Origin: Lachancea kluyveri NRRL Y-12651
Lineage: Eukaryota; Ascomycota; Saccharomycetes; Saccharomycetales; Saccharomycetaceae
Length of the DNA stretch: 64,000 nt
Assembly: GCA_000149225.2 (NCBI GenBank)
Contig: CM000694.1
Location: 372,001 to 436,000, forward strand
Reading direction: 5' to 3'
Below, in pieces: positions 37,781-55,027 of this stretch. The stretch's first letter is position 1. Each line of letters begins with the position of its first letter. The notes under the pieces are model-generated. The model did no database searches. It was not told the origin of the DNA and saw only the letters and a list, made by a program, of their open reading frames with translations. The position numbers and the translations under genes are program-made.

Positions 37781-40700
37781 ATGGCTCCTTCTAATAACAA
37801 AAGAAAGAGAGATGATGAATCTCCTTTGACCAGGCAGGATAACACTTCCCAACCCGTCAAATCTTCTTTACTACAGAGCTCTGAAGAGACTTCTTTTCCA
37901 AGAGGTGGTGCTTCTGTTCTAACTCCGTTAGAATTAAAGCAAGTTGCCAACGAAGCTGCTAGTGATGTCCTGTTCGACAATGGTACATCATCAGCTGTAA
38001 AGCCCGAAGTGGAAAGACCAAAAAAAAAGAAGAAAACCAGCAAGTCAACTACCGGTACTAAAAATGAAACTGATGAGGAAGAATCTACAACTATCGTTGA
38101 GCACATTTCTTTCAAAAATTTAACTCCAGGTTCTCAGCTTCTCGGTCAAATTTCTGCGGTTAACAAACATGACTTATGCATTTCCCTGAGTGACAACTTG
38201 TGTGGCTACGTCACCCTAGCAAATATCTCAGAACAATTCACTAACCTGTTAGAAGAATTGGATGAAAACATGGAAAAAGATCAGGACAGCGAAGATGATG
38301 ATAGCGATTACGATTCTTCTGATGAGGATGAACACAGCAAAAATAAAAAAAATAAAGAGCTGCCTGATCTGAAAAAGTACTTTAAACCTGGTCAGTGGTT
38401 GAGATGTACTGTTCAGTCCAACACCGCCTTAGAAGCCAAGAAAAAGCAAAAAAGAATTGAACTAACCATCGAACCATCTGCCACCAACCAGTTAGCTGAC
38501 GAAGATCTATCTAGGAATTGTACTGTTCAATGCTCCGTTAAAAGCATAGAAGATCATGGTGCCATTCTTGATCTAGGTATCAAAGGTATTACGGGTTTTA
38601 TTTCGAAAAAAGACTATCCAGGCGTCGAAGAATTATTGCCTGGCACTGTTTTCTTGGGTAACGTTGCTAAACGTTCTGACAGGACAGTTAATGTCAATTT
38701 TGACTTTACCAGCAAGAACAATAAGGTTTCTCACATATCCTCCATAGACGCAGTTATTCCAGGTCAAAGTGTGGACTTTTTATGCCAGAAGATCTCTTCT
38801 AATGGTATCTTCGGTAAAACATTCGGTTTAGTATCTGGGTTTTTAGGTGCTTCTCATTTAAGAACCTTTTCTGCAGATAAAATCAAACACAACTATGCTA
38901 TTGGATCCAATATCAGAGCTAGAATTGTGGCCACTTTAACTAACAAGAAGGGTGAAAAGATCATTTTGGTATCCACCTTGCCTCATATTCTATCATTAGA
39001 AACCAAGATACTAGAGGCGGATGCTCTAGATGCTTTTCCTGTCGGTTACATCCTTGAGTCTTGTACCGTTAAGGGACGCGACTCTCAATACTTCTATTTA
39101 TCTATGGACCAGGACCGTATCGGTCAAGTCCATATCTCTAGAGTTGGTGACGAAGATCCAGCTGGTGAAGTTAAAGCTAGAGTAATGGGTTACAATGTTG
39201 TTGATGGTTATTATCAATTGTCTACTGATCCTAAGGTTTTAGAATTAAAATATTTGAGAACTAAAGATATTCCATTAGGAGAAGTAATTTCGGGCTGTGA
39301 AATAGTCACTGTTTCTGATAAAGGTATCCAATTGACTTTGTTTGGTAGCCAATTTAAGGCATTCGTCCCACCTTTACACATTTCTGATGTAAAATTAGTT
39401 TACCCAGAAAGAAAGTTTAAGATTGGTTCCAAGGTTAAGGGCAGAGTTTTGAACGTCGACAATAGAGGCAGGGTTACAGTGACTTTGAAAAAGTCTTTGG
39501 TTAATTTGGATGAAGACGAAATTAAGCTAGTCTCTAACTTTAAGCAGATTGAAAAACTTGCTGATAATGACGAAAAAACGTCTGCAACAGTGGAATTCTT
39601 CAAGACAAACGGTTGTGTTGTGTCTTTCTTAGGTAACCTAAAGGGGTTTTTACCAAATGGTGAAATTTCTGAAGCTTTTGTTAAAAGACCTCAAGACCAT
39701 TTAAGACTAGGGCAAACCGTTATGGTTAAGGTTTTACAGCACGATGAAGAAAAGAATAGAGTAATTGTCACCTGCAAAGTCTCTAGCGATGCGGCAGCTC
39801 AACAAAAAGATGCCATTGAAAACATGGTTATCGGAAGGTCTATCGTCACCGTGACAGTGGTTGGAAAAACTAAAGATTCCGCCGTTATTGAATTAGTTGA
39901 CGTCGGCTTACGCGGTGTCATCTACGTCGGTCATTTATCAGACTCTAGAATCGAACAGAATAGGGCTCAGTTAAAAAAATTAAGGGTTGGTACAGAACTG
40001 GAAGGATTAGTCATTGACAAAGATATTAGAACTCGTGTCTTCAATCTATCTTGTAAGAAATCATTGATTAAAGATGCCCAAAACGGGCTTTTGCCATTAT
40101 CTTATGATGAAGTGAAAGCTAAAGGAAACAGTTTCCCAATGCATGGTTATGTGAAGTCTTTCTCTGACAAGGGTATCTTTGTTGCCTTCAGCGGTAGATT
40201 CGTCGGTTTGGTTCTTCCAAGTTATGCTGTAGAAAGCAGGGATGTTGATATTTTAAAGAAATTTCACATTAATCAGTCTATTACTGCTTATTTGCTAAGA
40301 ACCGATGATGAAAATGAAAGATTTTTGCTGACTTTGAAGGAGCCTAAAGTGGCTGAAAAGAGACAAGACAATGGTTCTGTTAATGCCGTTAACCCAATAG
40401 ACGAGTCCGTCAAAGAATTGTCGGAATACGTCGTCGGGAAGGTTACCAAAGCCAAGATTAAAGCTGTTAAGAAAAATCAGCTAAATGTTTTGTTGGCTGA
40501 TAACCTGCATGGCCGTGTGGATGTCTCTGAAATTTTTGATAAGTTTGAAAATATTAAGGATACCAAGGCTCCACTATCATGCTACAAAAAGGGAGACGTC
40601 ATTGAAGTTAAGGTTATTGGCTACCATGACATTAAAACACATAGGTTTTTGCCAATTTCTCATAGAGCTTCTAAAAACACCATTTTGGAGCTAACTGCTA

Positions 40701-42943
40701 AGCCATCTAAGCTAACTGAAGAAAATGAATCTTCTTTAACCATCAAGAATGTCAAAGAGAATGATGAGCTTGTTGGGTTTGTTAACAATTTCTCAAAGGG
40801 CTTCCTGTGGTTAACCCTATCTCCCGTTTTAAAGGCTAAAATTTCCAACATCAATTTGTCTGACGATGGATCTACGTTTGCCTCTGATATTCCGGAAAGT
40901 TTCCCACTAGGCTCTGCGTTGAAGGTGAAAGCAGTTGACATCGATACAGAACACAATGTTGTTTCTGTAACAGGCAGGTTTCATCCTATCAAAGACATTA
41001 CTGACGTCAAGGTTGGTGACAAATTACCTGCTCGTATTATTATGATTGCCGACAGTTACCTGTTACTCGACCTGGGCAATGACTTGAAGGGTATTTCTTT
41101 CGTCACAGAAGCCTTAGATGATTATTCGGTATCTTTGAAGACTGCTTTCGAAAACAGGAAAAACTCAATTGTTCCGGCAACTGTAATCAGCGTCGACCTT
41201 AAAGATAAAAAGGTCAAGTTATCTTTGCGTTCTACCAAGCCAAAGGACCGTGAAATTAAGTCTTACAAAGACTTATCTAGGGGGGACGTTGTTCGTGGCT
41301 TCATTAAAGCTGTCTCTGATAAGGGTATTTTCGTATACTTGAGCACTTCTGTTCAAGCCTTTGTTCCAGTTAGTAAACTGACTGACTCATTTATCAAGGA
41401 CTGGAAGAAGTTTTATAAGCCAATGCAACCAGTGACTGGTAAGGTTGTTAACTGCGAGGAAGAATCTCGTATTCTGTTGACTCTGAAAGAATCCGAAGTT
41501 AACGGTGATCTAAATATCTTAAAAGGCTATTCAAATATTCAGGCTGGTGAGATTTTCGAGGGTTATATTACCAACGTTACTGACTTTGGTGTGTTTGTTA
41601 AATTAAACAATACTTTGAATGTTACCGGTTTAGCACATCGCTCTCAAATCGCTGATAGTCAAGTTGATGACCTGAGCGCCTTGTTCGGTGAAGGTGATAA
41701 AGTAAAGGCTATTGTTTTAAAAACAAACCCAGAAAAGAAACAAGTCTCCCTAGGTCTAAAGGCCTCTTACTTTAAGAAGGAAGTCGAGAAAAATCAAGAG
41801 GTTGAAGATGTTGAAATGGAAGACGTAGCTGAAAACGAGAGCGAAGAAGATGAAATTATAGCTGTTGACTACGAAAACGAATCCGAGTTAGAAGCCGAAC
41901 CAGAGAAAGAAGCTACTAGCCAATCTAGCAAGGTTCCAGTGACTAACGATGGGCTAAGCTTAAGCACAGGGTTCGATTGGACTGCCAGCATTTTGGATCA
42001 GGCTCAAGAAGACGAAGAGTCGTCTGAAGATGAAGACTTTGCAAACACCAAAAAATCCAGAAATAGAAAGAAGGGAAGAACCAACGCAGTTGAGGACAAA
42101 ACCATCGACATCAATACTAGGGCACCTGAATCTGTTAGTGATTTTGAGCGCCTAATCATGGGTAACCCCAACTCTTCCGTTGTCTGGATGAACTATATGG
42201 CTTTCCAGTTGCAATTAAGTGAAGTGGACAAAGCTCGTGAAATTGCGGAACGTGCCTTAAAGACCATCAGCTTTAGGGATGAACTGGAAAAATTGAATAT
42301 CTGGATTGCCATGCTGAATTTAGAGAATACTTTTGGTACCGAAGAAACCTTAGATGATGCTTTCAAGAGGTCTTGTCAGTACATGGACTCCTTTACGATG
42401 CATAACAAGTTGATCAGTATTTACCAGTTGAGCGAAAAATTTGAAAGGGCTGCTGAACTATATAGGGCTACCGCTAAAAAGTTTGGTTCCCAGAAAGTTT
42501 CTATCTGGGTTTCGTGGGGTGAATTCTTGATTTCACGGAACCAGAATGATGAAGCTCACGCTGTTTTGGGAAATGCTTTGAAGGCTTTGCCAAAACGTGA
42601 CCATATCGAAGTTGTTAGAAAGTTTGCCCAGCTAGAGTTTTCAAAGGGTGATGCTGAACAGGGTCGCTCTTTATTTGAAGGTTTATTGGCCGATGCTCCG
42701 AAAAGAATCGATTTGTGGAACGTCTACATTGACCAAGAAACAAAAGCAGGCGAAAAGAAGAAGGTTGAAGACTTGTTTGAGCGCATCATTTCTAAAAAGA
42801 TTACTAGAAAGCAAGCCAAATTCTTCTTTAACAAGTGGTTGCAGTTTGAAGAGTCTAAGAACGATCAAAAAGCAGCTGAATACGTCAAGGCCAAAGCAGC
42901 TGAATTTGTTCAAAAAAGCCAACCAAACGTTGATGAAGAATAA
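37781..42943 (+). CDS. RRP5: Ribosome biogenesis factor Rrp5
   Basis: Nucleolar RNA-binding protein needed for processing of both 18S and 5.8S/25S precursors. It has 1720 residues (1729 in S. cerevisiae). The N-terminal region is lysine-rich ([10 protein letters not shown]) and acidic (about 165-185). About twelve S1 RNA-binding repeats fill residues 110-1330, the last clear one being [21 protein letters not shown] near 1257. An acidic linker (about 1340-1420) leads to seven or so HAT/TPR-type repeats at the C-terminus ([20 protein letters not shown], then [14 protein letters not shown]). The promoter carries RRPE and PAC. RPS10 and MTF1 nearby match YMR228-230. Confidence 0.97.
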   Translation: MAPSNNKRKRDDESPLTRQDNTSQPVKSSLLQSSEETSFPRGGASVLTPLELKQVANEAASDVLFDNGTSSAVKPEVERPKKKKKTSKSTTGTKNETDEEESTTIVEHISFKNLTPGSQLLGQISAVNKHDLCISLSDNLCGYVTLANISEQFTNLLEELDENMEKDQDSEDDDSDYDSSDEDEHSKNKKNKELPDLKKYFKPGQWLRCTVQSNTALEAKKKQKRIELTIEPSATNQLADEDLSRNCTVQCSVKSIEDHGAILDLGIKGITGFISKKDYPGVEELLPGTVFLGNVAKRSDRTVNVNFDFTSKNNKVSHISSIDAVIPGQSVDFLCQKISSNGIFGKTFGLVSGFLGASHLRTFSADKIKHNYAIGSNIRARIVATLTNKKGEKIILVSTLPHILSLETKILEADALDAFPVGYILESCTVKGRDSQYFYLSMDQDRIGQVHISRVGDEDPAGEVKARVMGYNVVDGYYQLSTDPKVLELKYLRTKDIPLGEVISGCEIVTVSDKGIQLTLFGSQFKAFVPPLHISDVKLVYPERKFKIGSKVKGRVLNVDNRGRVTVTLKKSLVNLDEDEIKLVSNFKQIEKLADNDEKTSATVEFFKTNGCVVSFLGNLKGFLPNGEISEAFVKRPQDHLRLGQTVMVKVLQHDEEKNRVIVTCKVSSDAAAQQKDAIENMVIGRSIVTVTVVGKTKDSAVIELVDVGLRGVIYVGHLSDSRIEQNRAQLKKLRVGTELEGLVIDKDIRTRVFNLSCKKSLIKDAQNGLLPLSYDEVKAKGNSFPMHGYVKSFSDKGIFVAFSGRFVGLVLPSYAVESRDVDILKKFHINQSITAYLLRTDDENERFLLTLKEPKVAEKRQDNGSVNAVNPIDESVKELSEYVVGKVTKAKIKAVKKNQLNVLLADNLHGRVDVSEIFDKFENIKDTKAPLSCYKKGDVIEVKVIGYHDIKTHRFLPISHRASKNTILELTAKPSKLTEENESSLTIKNVKENDELVGFVNNFSKGFLWLTLSPVLKAKISNINLSDDGSTFASDIPESFPLGSALKVKAVDIDTEHNVVSVTGRFHPIKDITDVKVGDKLPARIIMIADSYLLLDLGNDLKGISFVTEALDDYSVSLKTAFENRKNSIVPATVISVDLKDKKVKLSLRSTKPKDREIKSYKDLSRGDVVRGFIKAVSDKGIFVYLSTSVQAFVPVSKLTDSFIKDWKKFYKPMQPVTGKVVNCEEESRILLTLKESEVNGDLNILKGYSNIQAGEIFEGYITNVTDFGVFVKLNNTLNVTGLAHRSQIADSQVDDLSALFGEGDKVKAIVLKTNPEKKQVSLGLKASYFKKEVEKNQEVEDVEMEDVAENESEEDEIIAVDYENESELEAEPEKEATSQSSKVPVTNDGLSLSTGFDWTASILDQAQEDEESSEDEDFANTKKSRNRKKGRTNAVEDKTIDINTRAPESVSDFERLIMGNPNSSVVWMNYMAFQLQLSEVDKAREIAERALKTISFRDELEKLNIWIAMLNLENTFGTEETLDDAFKRSCQYMDSFTMHNKLISIYQLSEKFERAAELYRATAKKFGSQKVSIWVSWGEFLISRNQNDEAHAVLGNALKALPKRDHIEVVRKFAQLEFSKGDAEQGRSLFEGLLADAPKRIDLWNVYIDQETKAGEKKKVEDLFERIISKKITRKQAKFFFNKWLQFEESKNDQKAAEYVKAKAAEFVQKSQPNVDEE

Positions 42944-43573
42944 ATCAGCATCTGAAACCGTTTCATATGCGGTCTGTATATTAGATATTACGCCAGTAAT
43001 GAAAATAACTTTCACAAGGAGATGCTTTCTTTGTATTATTTTGCCTGGCAGAAAAGTTGCCAGGCAAGAAAACAGTTTTTTTTCGAGATTACAGGCTTTT
43101 TCAGTTAAATCAAGAAGTAATTTTGTGTATATAAAAACCAACAACCGTTTGTATTAAAATTATAAAGTCCTTTAGTGGATGACCAGTTACTGCCTTCTGA
43201 GTTCTGTGAAAATTATAACTGGTTCGAGGTTCAAAGTGGGTAACGAACAGATTTGACAATGTGCATATCACATCTAAAGATGACAATTTTGACCGTAAAT
43301 TGTTTATGGTCTTGGTATAAACATATACTCCTGAGTTTAAAGATGCTGGCTTAAAATGTAGTGTTTTACCTAAACTTAACAGTTCCTTGCTTCCTGCCTT
43401 ATTTCTTGTCAAAAAGCGTTTGGTCTTTGGGCAACCTTAAATTTTCATTAGCTCGGTGACACAAAAATAAGATCTACGGAAGATACAAAATAGGAATAAA
43501 GTACTGAATTCATTCCCGGAGCCGCTAAAGTTAATCGAAAGAAACAGATTAGTATATCCATATAACCATTTTC
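42944..43573. other. Spacer after RRP5 with strong hairpin
   Basis: This 630-base spacer contains TTGCCTGGCA (43041-43050) and its exact reverse complement TGCCAGGCAA (43058-43067) separated by seven bases, about 100 bases past the RRP5 stop. In RNA it would form a 10-base-pair hairpin in the RRP5 3' region. Short reading frames on the minus strand here have no recognisable similarity. Confidence 0.6.
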
Positions 43574-45019
43574 ATGCAAAGTACGAATAAGGATTCATAC
43601 CTAGCACAATTATTTGATAATTGCTTGCTAAAAAAATTTCCAAACATATTATCATTTACAAATATACTATGTTTAATAACCCTAACGCTATCGTACCAGC
43701 TGCACTTCAACTGTAAGAACAATATTAAAGATATACCTGATGTAATTGGCAATAGGTTGTCTATCACTAAAGATTATAGCTTCAATGAGCTCGTCAATTG
43801 CGTTCAAAATAGTAACAAGCACAACAAAGAATGCTACGACGCTTATTTAAAAAGATCGTCAATCGAAGCAGAATATACACTGGCACCATCAGTGGTCCAA
43901 AATTTTAAAACATGTCTAGCCATAAACTCATATTCAATATCTGCGGTAGCTAATTACTCTGATATGAAACTATTATTCGATACCCATGGTTGCATTATCA
44001 GTGCGGAGTTTTCACAGATGCTATCCACTTATTTCTTGAAAAGTAATTTTGAAGACCGAAATGCTTACTCAGATTCTATGGTTGAATTTCCTACTTACTG
44101 GATACACACCGCTAAGTCTATTATTAAAGTGTTTGGAATCCTTTATGTAATATCCGCTATAAACCAAAGAAGAAGGGATTTTAGGGATTTGAGATCACAG
44201 ATCTTTGCATTGGAAAACAGACTGAGAGAACTGGAATACGAATATCAGCATCTAACCTCCACTCTAAACTGCTGGAGGGAGACGGTAATGCGTGACATAC
44301 AAAGTCTCAAAAATAAAGTTACCAGTGTTACTGACTCGCAAAAGGAGACAAAGAATGAATTAAATGCGAGCAGCCATTTCTGTTATCGAGATGAAAGCTC
44401 AGATAATCAAAAGCCACAAAATTTTAAAAAGAGTTCCACGCGAGAATATTCCAAAACAAACGTATCGTTTACTGAACAGGAATATTCCAAAATATCTGTC
44501 TCCAAGGATACTGCAAATTTAGAAGAGAGGTGTCTTAGTAGAGATTTAAAGGCAGATGTGGTCCCGAGTATTCATAGTCGAGATGGAACCTCTAAAAATG
44601 TCGAAAATTGTGCTCCCGTCACAGTCCAAGGTAAACACAAAGGCTTAATTTTCGACTTAACCACTAAGAAAGGCAGAGAACAGTGGAGAAATCATATATT
44701 GCGCAATAAGGCCAAAAAAAAGGAAGATGGTTGTACTGACAGTGGTATGGATAGTGTCGATATATCAAAAGCCACTGTAGTGTCTTTAAGTACTGAACAA
44801 GACACCAAAGAGAAAACAGTGGTCGGAAGTTCAACCACAAGCTCTGAAGAGGCAAAAAACTTTCCAAATATTGTTCTATCTGATAAAAATGGAAAGCCTT
44901 TTCGCCGTATATTTGTTCCTGGCTATGGCTGGCTTTCACGAAATAAGTGTCTGGAATTAATGAAGAAAAATCCGGCTCTTGAAAAGGCTTCAACTACATT
45001 AGATTATTGTGTAACTTAA
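43574..45019 (+). CDS. Unrecognised membrane protein with coiled coil
   Basis: I do not recognise this 481-residue protein. It has a hydrophobic segment at about 24-42 (ILSFTNILCLITLTLSYQL), then some 140 hydrophilic residues with several cysteines, a second hydrophobic segment near 184-202 (SIIKVFGILYVISAIN), and a heptad-like region just behind it (RDLRSQIFALENRLRELEYEYQHL, about 207-250) that should form a coiled coil. The remaining half is polar and low in order, ending with a more structured part (FRRIFVPGYGWLSRNKCLELMKKNP). This suggests two passes with a lumenal loop and a cytosolic coiled coil. It lies between RRP5 and MTF1, which are adjacent in S. cerevisiae, so the ortholog is lost or moved there. 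The frame is long and clean. Confidence 0.8.
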   Translation: MQSTNKDSYLAQLFDNCLLKKFPNILSFTNILCLITLTLSYQLHFNCKNNIKDIPDVIGNRLSITKDYSFNELVNCVQNSNKHNKECYDAYLKRSSIEAEYTLAPSVVQNFKTCLAINSYSISAVANYSDMKLLFDTHGCIISAEFSQMLSTYFLKSNFEDRNAYSDSMVEFPTYWIHTAKSIIKVFGILYVISAINQRRRDFRDLRSQIFALENRLRELEYEYQHLTSTLNCWRETVMRDIQSLKNKVTSVTDSQKETKNELNASSHFCYRDESSDNQKPQNFKKSSTREYSKTNVSFTEQEYSKISVSKDTANLEERCLSRDLKADVVPSIHSRDGTSKNVENCAPVTVQGKHKGLIFDLTTKKGREQWRNHILRNKAKKKEDGCTDSGMDSVDISKATVVSLSTEQDTKEKTVVGSSTTSSEEAKNFPNIVLSDKNGKPFRRIFVPGYGWLSRNKCLELMKKNPALEKASTTLDYCVT

Positions 45020-45105
45020 ATATTTTCTTAGCAATTGGGCCAATTGATCATGCATTTGCAATTCGTTTGTTATATACATGTTAGATCGAAGCCGATCATT
45101 GTTGC

Positions 45106-46122
45106 TCACTCATTTTCCTGGAAAACGTCAATAAAATCCATGTAAATATCTGGTTTAAATGGCCAGTTATTGAATATGCTGGTTAAATAGACAAACTCTT
45201 TATTAGTAAGGTCTTTAGGACATTTGTCCATGAGTAACTTATCTTCGACTTTTTCGCTGAAATACTGTTTACCACCATGCCCCAGCGAATCTATAGCAGT
45301 ATGTAATGGTGTACTTTTCAGAATTAATAGGTGCTTTGTAACATAGTCCCAATTATCCAAATCTATATCATGATCAATAGGATTTACCTCAAGGAGGCTT
45401 ATGGGCTTCCCGCTGTTTAGCCAGGTATCTCTTGTGGAAAAGATTATTGGATCATGCTCTTCGAGTAAAGATGAACTAAACTTTTGCAACGTGCTACTAT
45501 CAGACGTAGCTACCAGTTTTGTATCAGTGAAAGCCTCTGTGACCACTGAGCATTTTGCTCTGATCAAAGAGCCTGGCCTTGCTAAAACCTTATGAGCAGT
45601 TGCTTCTGGTACCCATACCAGCATCTTAACCCGACCGAACCTTTGCAACCAATTTTTATTGCCAATACAGGACAGCCATTGCATAAACAGACCTTCTCCT
45701 ATCATGCCTGTAAGGTTAGCCATAACCAAAAATTGATTGTGGATTTTGTCACGACTTTGCCTGTTGGGGACAAACCTTTTTTCTTTTTCAATCATATCTG
45801 TGTAAGAGCTCCACTCATATGGATCTCTCTGATAAAGTTCCATGCTAGTGCCAGCAAAGTTATCTTGAATAAACTTCACAAAGTCGGGCCTAGAATCCAT
45901 TAGAACATATTGCTTAGGGTTGAATATATTTCGGAAAATAGCAGAGTGCTGAGATGGTCCTGGGTACAGGTCTAAAACTTTTAACTCATCCATCTTGTAA
46001 GTACTCTGCAGTTGCAATTTATTGTAAATTTGTGTATGAACCGAGGAATTCAACAGATATTTGAATCCATAATAATGTTTTATCTTGGTTGCTGAATTTA
46101 GGGTAGGGATATGCACACTCAT
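45106..46122 (-). CDS. MTF1: Mitochondrial RNA polymerase specificity factor Mtf1
   Basis: Mtf1 joins the single-subunit polymerase Rpo41 and melts mitochondrial promoters. It has the fold of rRNA adenine dimethylases (TFB family) but no need for methylation. The 338 residues are close to S. cerevisiae (341). KIKHYYGFKYLLNSSVHTQIYNKL is the conserved N-terminal block and LKVLDLYPGPSQHSAIFRN the remnant of the S-adenosylmethionine loop. The family-typical C-terminal tail NWPFKPDIYMDFIDVFQENE is present. It is YMR228W in S. cerevisiae, between RRP5 and TAF7, as here apart from the extra gene before it. Confidence 0.93.
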   Translation of the reverse strand: MSVHIPTLNSATKIKHYYGFKYLLNSSVHTQIYNKLQLQSTYKMDELKVLDLYPGPSQHSAIFRNIFNPKQYVLMDSRPDFVKFIQDNFAGTSMELYQRDPYEWSSYTDMIEKEKRFVPNRQSRDKIHNQFLVMANLTGMIGEGLFMQWLSCIGNKNWLQRFGRVKMLVWVPEATAHKVLARPGSLIRAKCSVVTEAFTDTKLVATSDSSTLQKFSSSLLEEHDPIIFSTRDTWLNSGKPISLLEVNPIDHDIDLDNWDYVTKHLLILKSTPLHTAIDSLGHGGKQYFSEKVEDKLLMDKCPKDLTNKEFVYLTSIFNNWPFKPDIYMDFIDVFQENE

Positions 46123-46322
46123 TTTCCACCGTTTTTAGCAAGTTATCTCGTTAGAAGAACTACCGGGCTCATGCTTACATTCAAAACTGCTTACCGAGAA
46201 TTATAAATTTTTTCAATGACGAGAAATAACAGATAAATAGAAAGCACTTTCTGGCCCAAACTTACATAGAATCAGGTAAACATAGAGACAACAAAGAAGA
46301 CTATAGGTAAATTGAGTCTATA

Positions 46323-48158
<1,836 letters not shown>

Positions 48159-48168
48159 AATATATATT

Positions 48169-48720
48169 CTATGGAGTATACACAGGCAAAGGCTCGTATT
48201 CTGGTTGCGTACTGTATAACCTTTTATAGTAGTTGACTATGGCATTTCTTAAAGTATCCCGCAGATGGAAAATGTCATTGATGCGTAGTGGACCGGATGC
48301 TAATTTTTTTTCCATGTAACACTCACAGAACCATTGATATGTGTAGTTTAACCATGGCCCATTCCCTTCAACTTGTTCTGATAACACTTTGAATGTCCAG
48401 GACAAATAATTGGACCCCAACCAAGGCATATTTAGATGGGGCGGAATGTCTTCTGAATCCCTAGTGAGCTGTTTGTATAATATGATGAGATTCTCTAGTT
48501 GTGGGTGCCCAAGAAACATGATGATGATTCTGTGGGATGTGACAAATAGTTGTGACTTGGCTTCGATCCTCTGTTCATACCTTCTATTTGGTGTCTGTTG
48601 AAACATTATGGGGTAACATTGGAAAGAAACCTCTTGTACATAACCGAGGACTGCCTCTTGATCTAATAGTACAAATGGAAGAGCAGAGTTGCTGGACAAT
48701 ATTAAAGAGTTAATGGACAT
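48169..48720 (-). CDS. GRAM-domain protein resembling WBP2
   Basis: This 183-residue protein looks like the WW-domain-binding protein 2 family: an N-terminal GRAM-like fold with a strand pattern KSQLFVTSHRIIIMF near residue 55, then LNMPWLGSNYLSWTFKVL near 95, in the same order as VYLTPYRVIF and PVFGANYIKGTV of animal WBP2. It ends in EYEPLPVYTP, a PxY-like tail where WBP2 has PPxY motifs for WW proteins. The match is by eye and moderate. I know no S. cerevisiae gene at this place: TAF7 and YMR226C are neighbours there. It is convergent with TAF7 (ten bases between stops) and divergent from SNF2. Confidence 0.7.
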   Translation of the reverse strand: MSINSLILSSNSALPFVLLDQEAVLGYVQEVSFQCYPIMFQQTPNRRYEQRIEAKSQLFVTSHRIIIMFLGHPQLENLIILYKQLTRDSEDIPPHLNMPWLGSNYLSWTFKVLSEQVEGNGPWLNYTYQWFCECYMEKKLASGPLRINDIFHLRDTLRNAIVNYYKRLYSTQPEYEPLPVYTP

Positions 48721-48992
48721 TTTGCGTGTGATAATAAATATGTAAGTTACATATTTGCTTTACGTGTGGTAACCTCGCTTGATATCCTGCGTCCACAACT
48801 GGGGTTAAATATGATGAGTGCGTACTCTGTGATATCACAACTATAGTCCTGTCGTACATAGCTATTAATATCACTTACCCGGAATTTATCAAAAGACGAA
48901 AAACATCGACGTAAATTTACTGGTCTTGTTGTTATTATTTAGAAGGTCAAACCAACAAGAAGAGACAGTAGGAGTAAATTCAAGCACCAATC

Positions 48993-54025
<5,033 letters not shown>

Positions 54026-54400
54026 TTCCACCATATCCCTCTTTTCTTCATTTCCCTGGCCGTTGGAGAGCTATAGAACCGATAGGTCGTTTTCTGTAGT
54101 CAACATTTGCCTCGGCGCACCTTTTGCGATCTATGATACTTGCTCTATTAAAGTATTACTTATGAATGCAGAATGCTTCTTTTACCAATTGATTCATTCT
54201 TTATTGTAATAGTGGACTTTGAGTCAGGCTTCATGTTTTACTGATAGCATATAACAGCAAGTTTTGTAGTTTGCATCCGATTGGCGTACATTGATCTATC
54301 TTGAATTCTAAGATGCTCCATTATGTCCGAAGTTTCGTTAATGGCTCTCGTGAGTTATGCTCTCTTTCGGCACAACATTGCACTTAGTGATGTCTGAGGT
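54026..54400. other. Spacer between SNF2 and the LTR cluster
   Basis: A 375-base spacer holding the SNF2 3' end. No gene, tRNA or clear repeat is visible before the first LTR at 54401. Confidence 0.6.
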
Positions 54401-54705
54401 TGAGAAATACGTTGAAATTGGGACAATTGTTGAGATTCCGTTTTTGATTAAGGCTATAATAATTGGTATATGGTTATACTAGAAGTTCTCCTCACCTTTC
54501 TAGGAATCCAGAAAGAAGAGTCGATAATTCTACATACAAATATTCTTCCTTTTATATGTTTCTGGTTCATTATCCTATTACATTATCAATCCTTGCGTTT
54601 CAGCTTCCACTAATTTAGATGACTGATTCTCATTCTTTAGGTCACCTTATAACACCGTGTGTGATAATGTACTAGTAACACGAATACTAGTCGATGGTCG
54701 ATAGT
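54401..54705 (-). mobile_element. Older solo LTR (Ty1 family), split by the Ty1 insertion
   Basis: This LTR of the same family, in minus orientation, is interrupted after ATAGT at 54701-54705. Its last 17 bases (TGTATTTCGTTCCAACA) stand on the far side of the Ty1 element at 60748-60764, preceded by a second ATAGT. It differs from the element's own LTRs at many places and so is older. No matching target duplication of its own is seen (GAGGT before, AAAAG after). Confidence 0.9.
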
Positions 54706-55027
54706 TGAGAAATAGGTGAATACTGGGACAATTGTTGTGATTCCATTTTTAATTAAGGCTATAATAATTGGTATATGATTATACTAGAAGTTCTCCTCAC
54801 CTTTCTAGGAATCCAGAAAAGGGAGTCGCTAATTCTACATACAGATATTCTTCCTTTTATATGTTTCTGGTTCATTATCCTATTACATTATCAATCCTTG
54901 CGTTTCAGCTTCCACTAATTTAGATGACTGTTTCTCATTCTTTATGTCACCTTATAACACCGTGTGTGATAATATACTAGTAACACGAATACTAGTCGAT
55001 GGTCGATAGTTGTATTTCGTTCCAACA
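54706..55027 (-). repeat. 3' LTR of the Ty1 element
   Basis: 322 bases running from TGAG at 54706 to CCAACA at 55027; on the minus strand it reads TGTTGGAACG to TTTCTCA, as in Ty1 LTRs. Confidence 0.95.

Noticed and set aside
42683-43412. Minus-strand frames of 153 and 100 codons at the RRP5 3' end
   Set aside because: The first overlaps RRP5 codons antisense and the second shows no similarity or domain.
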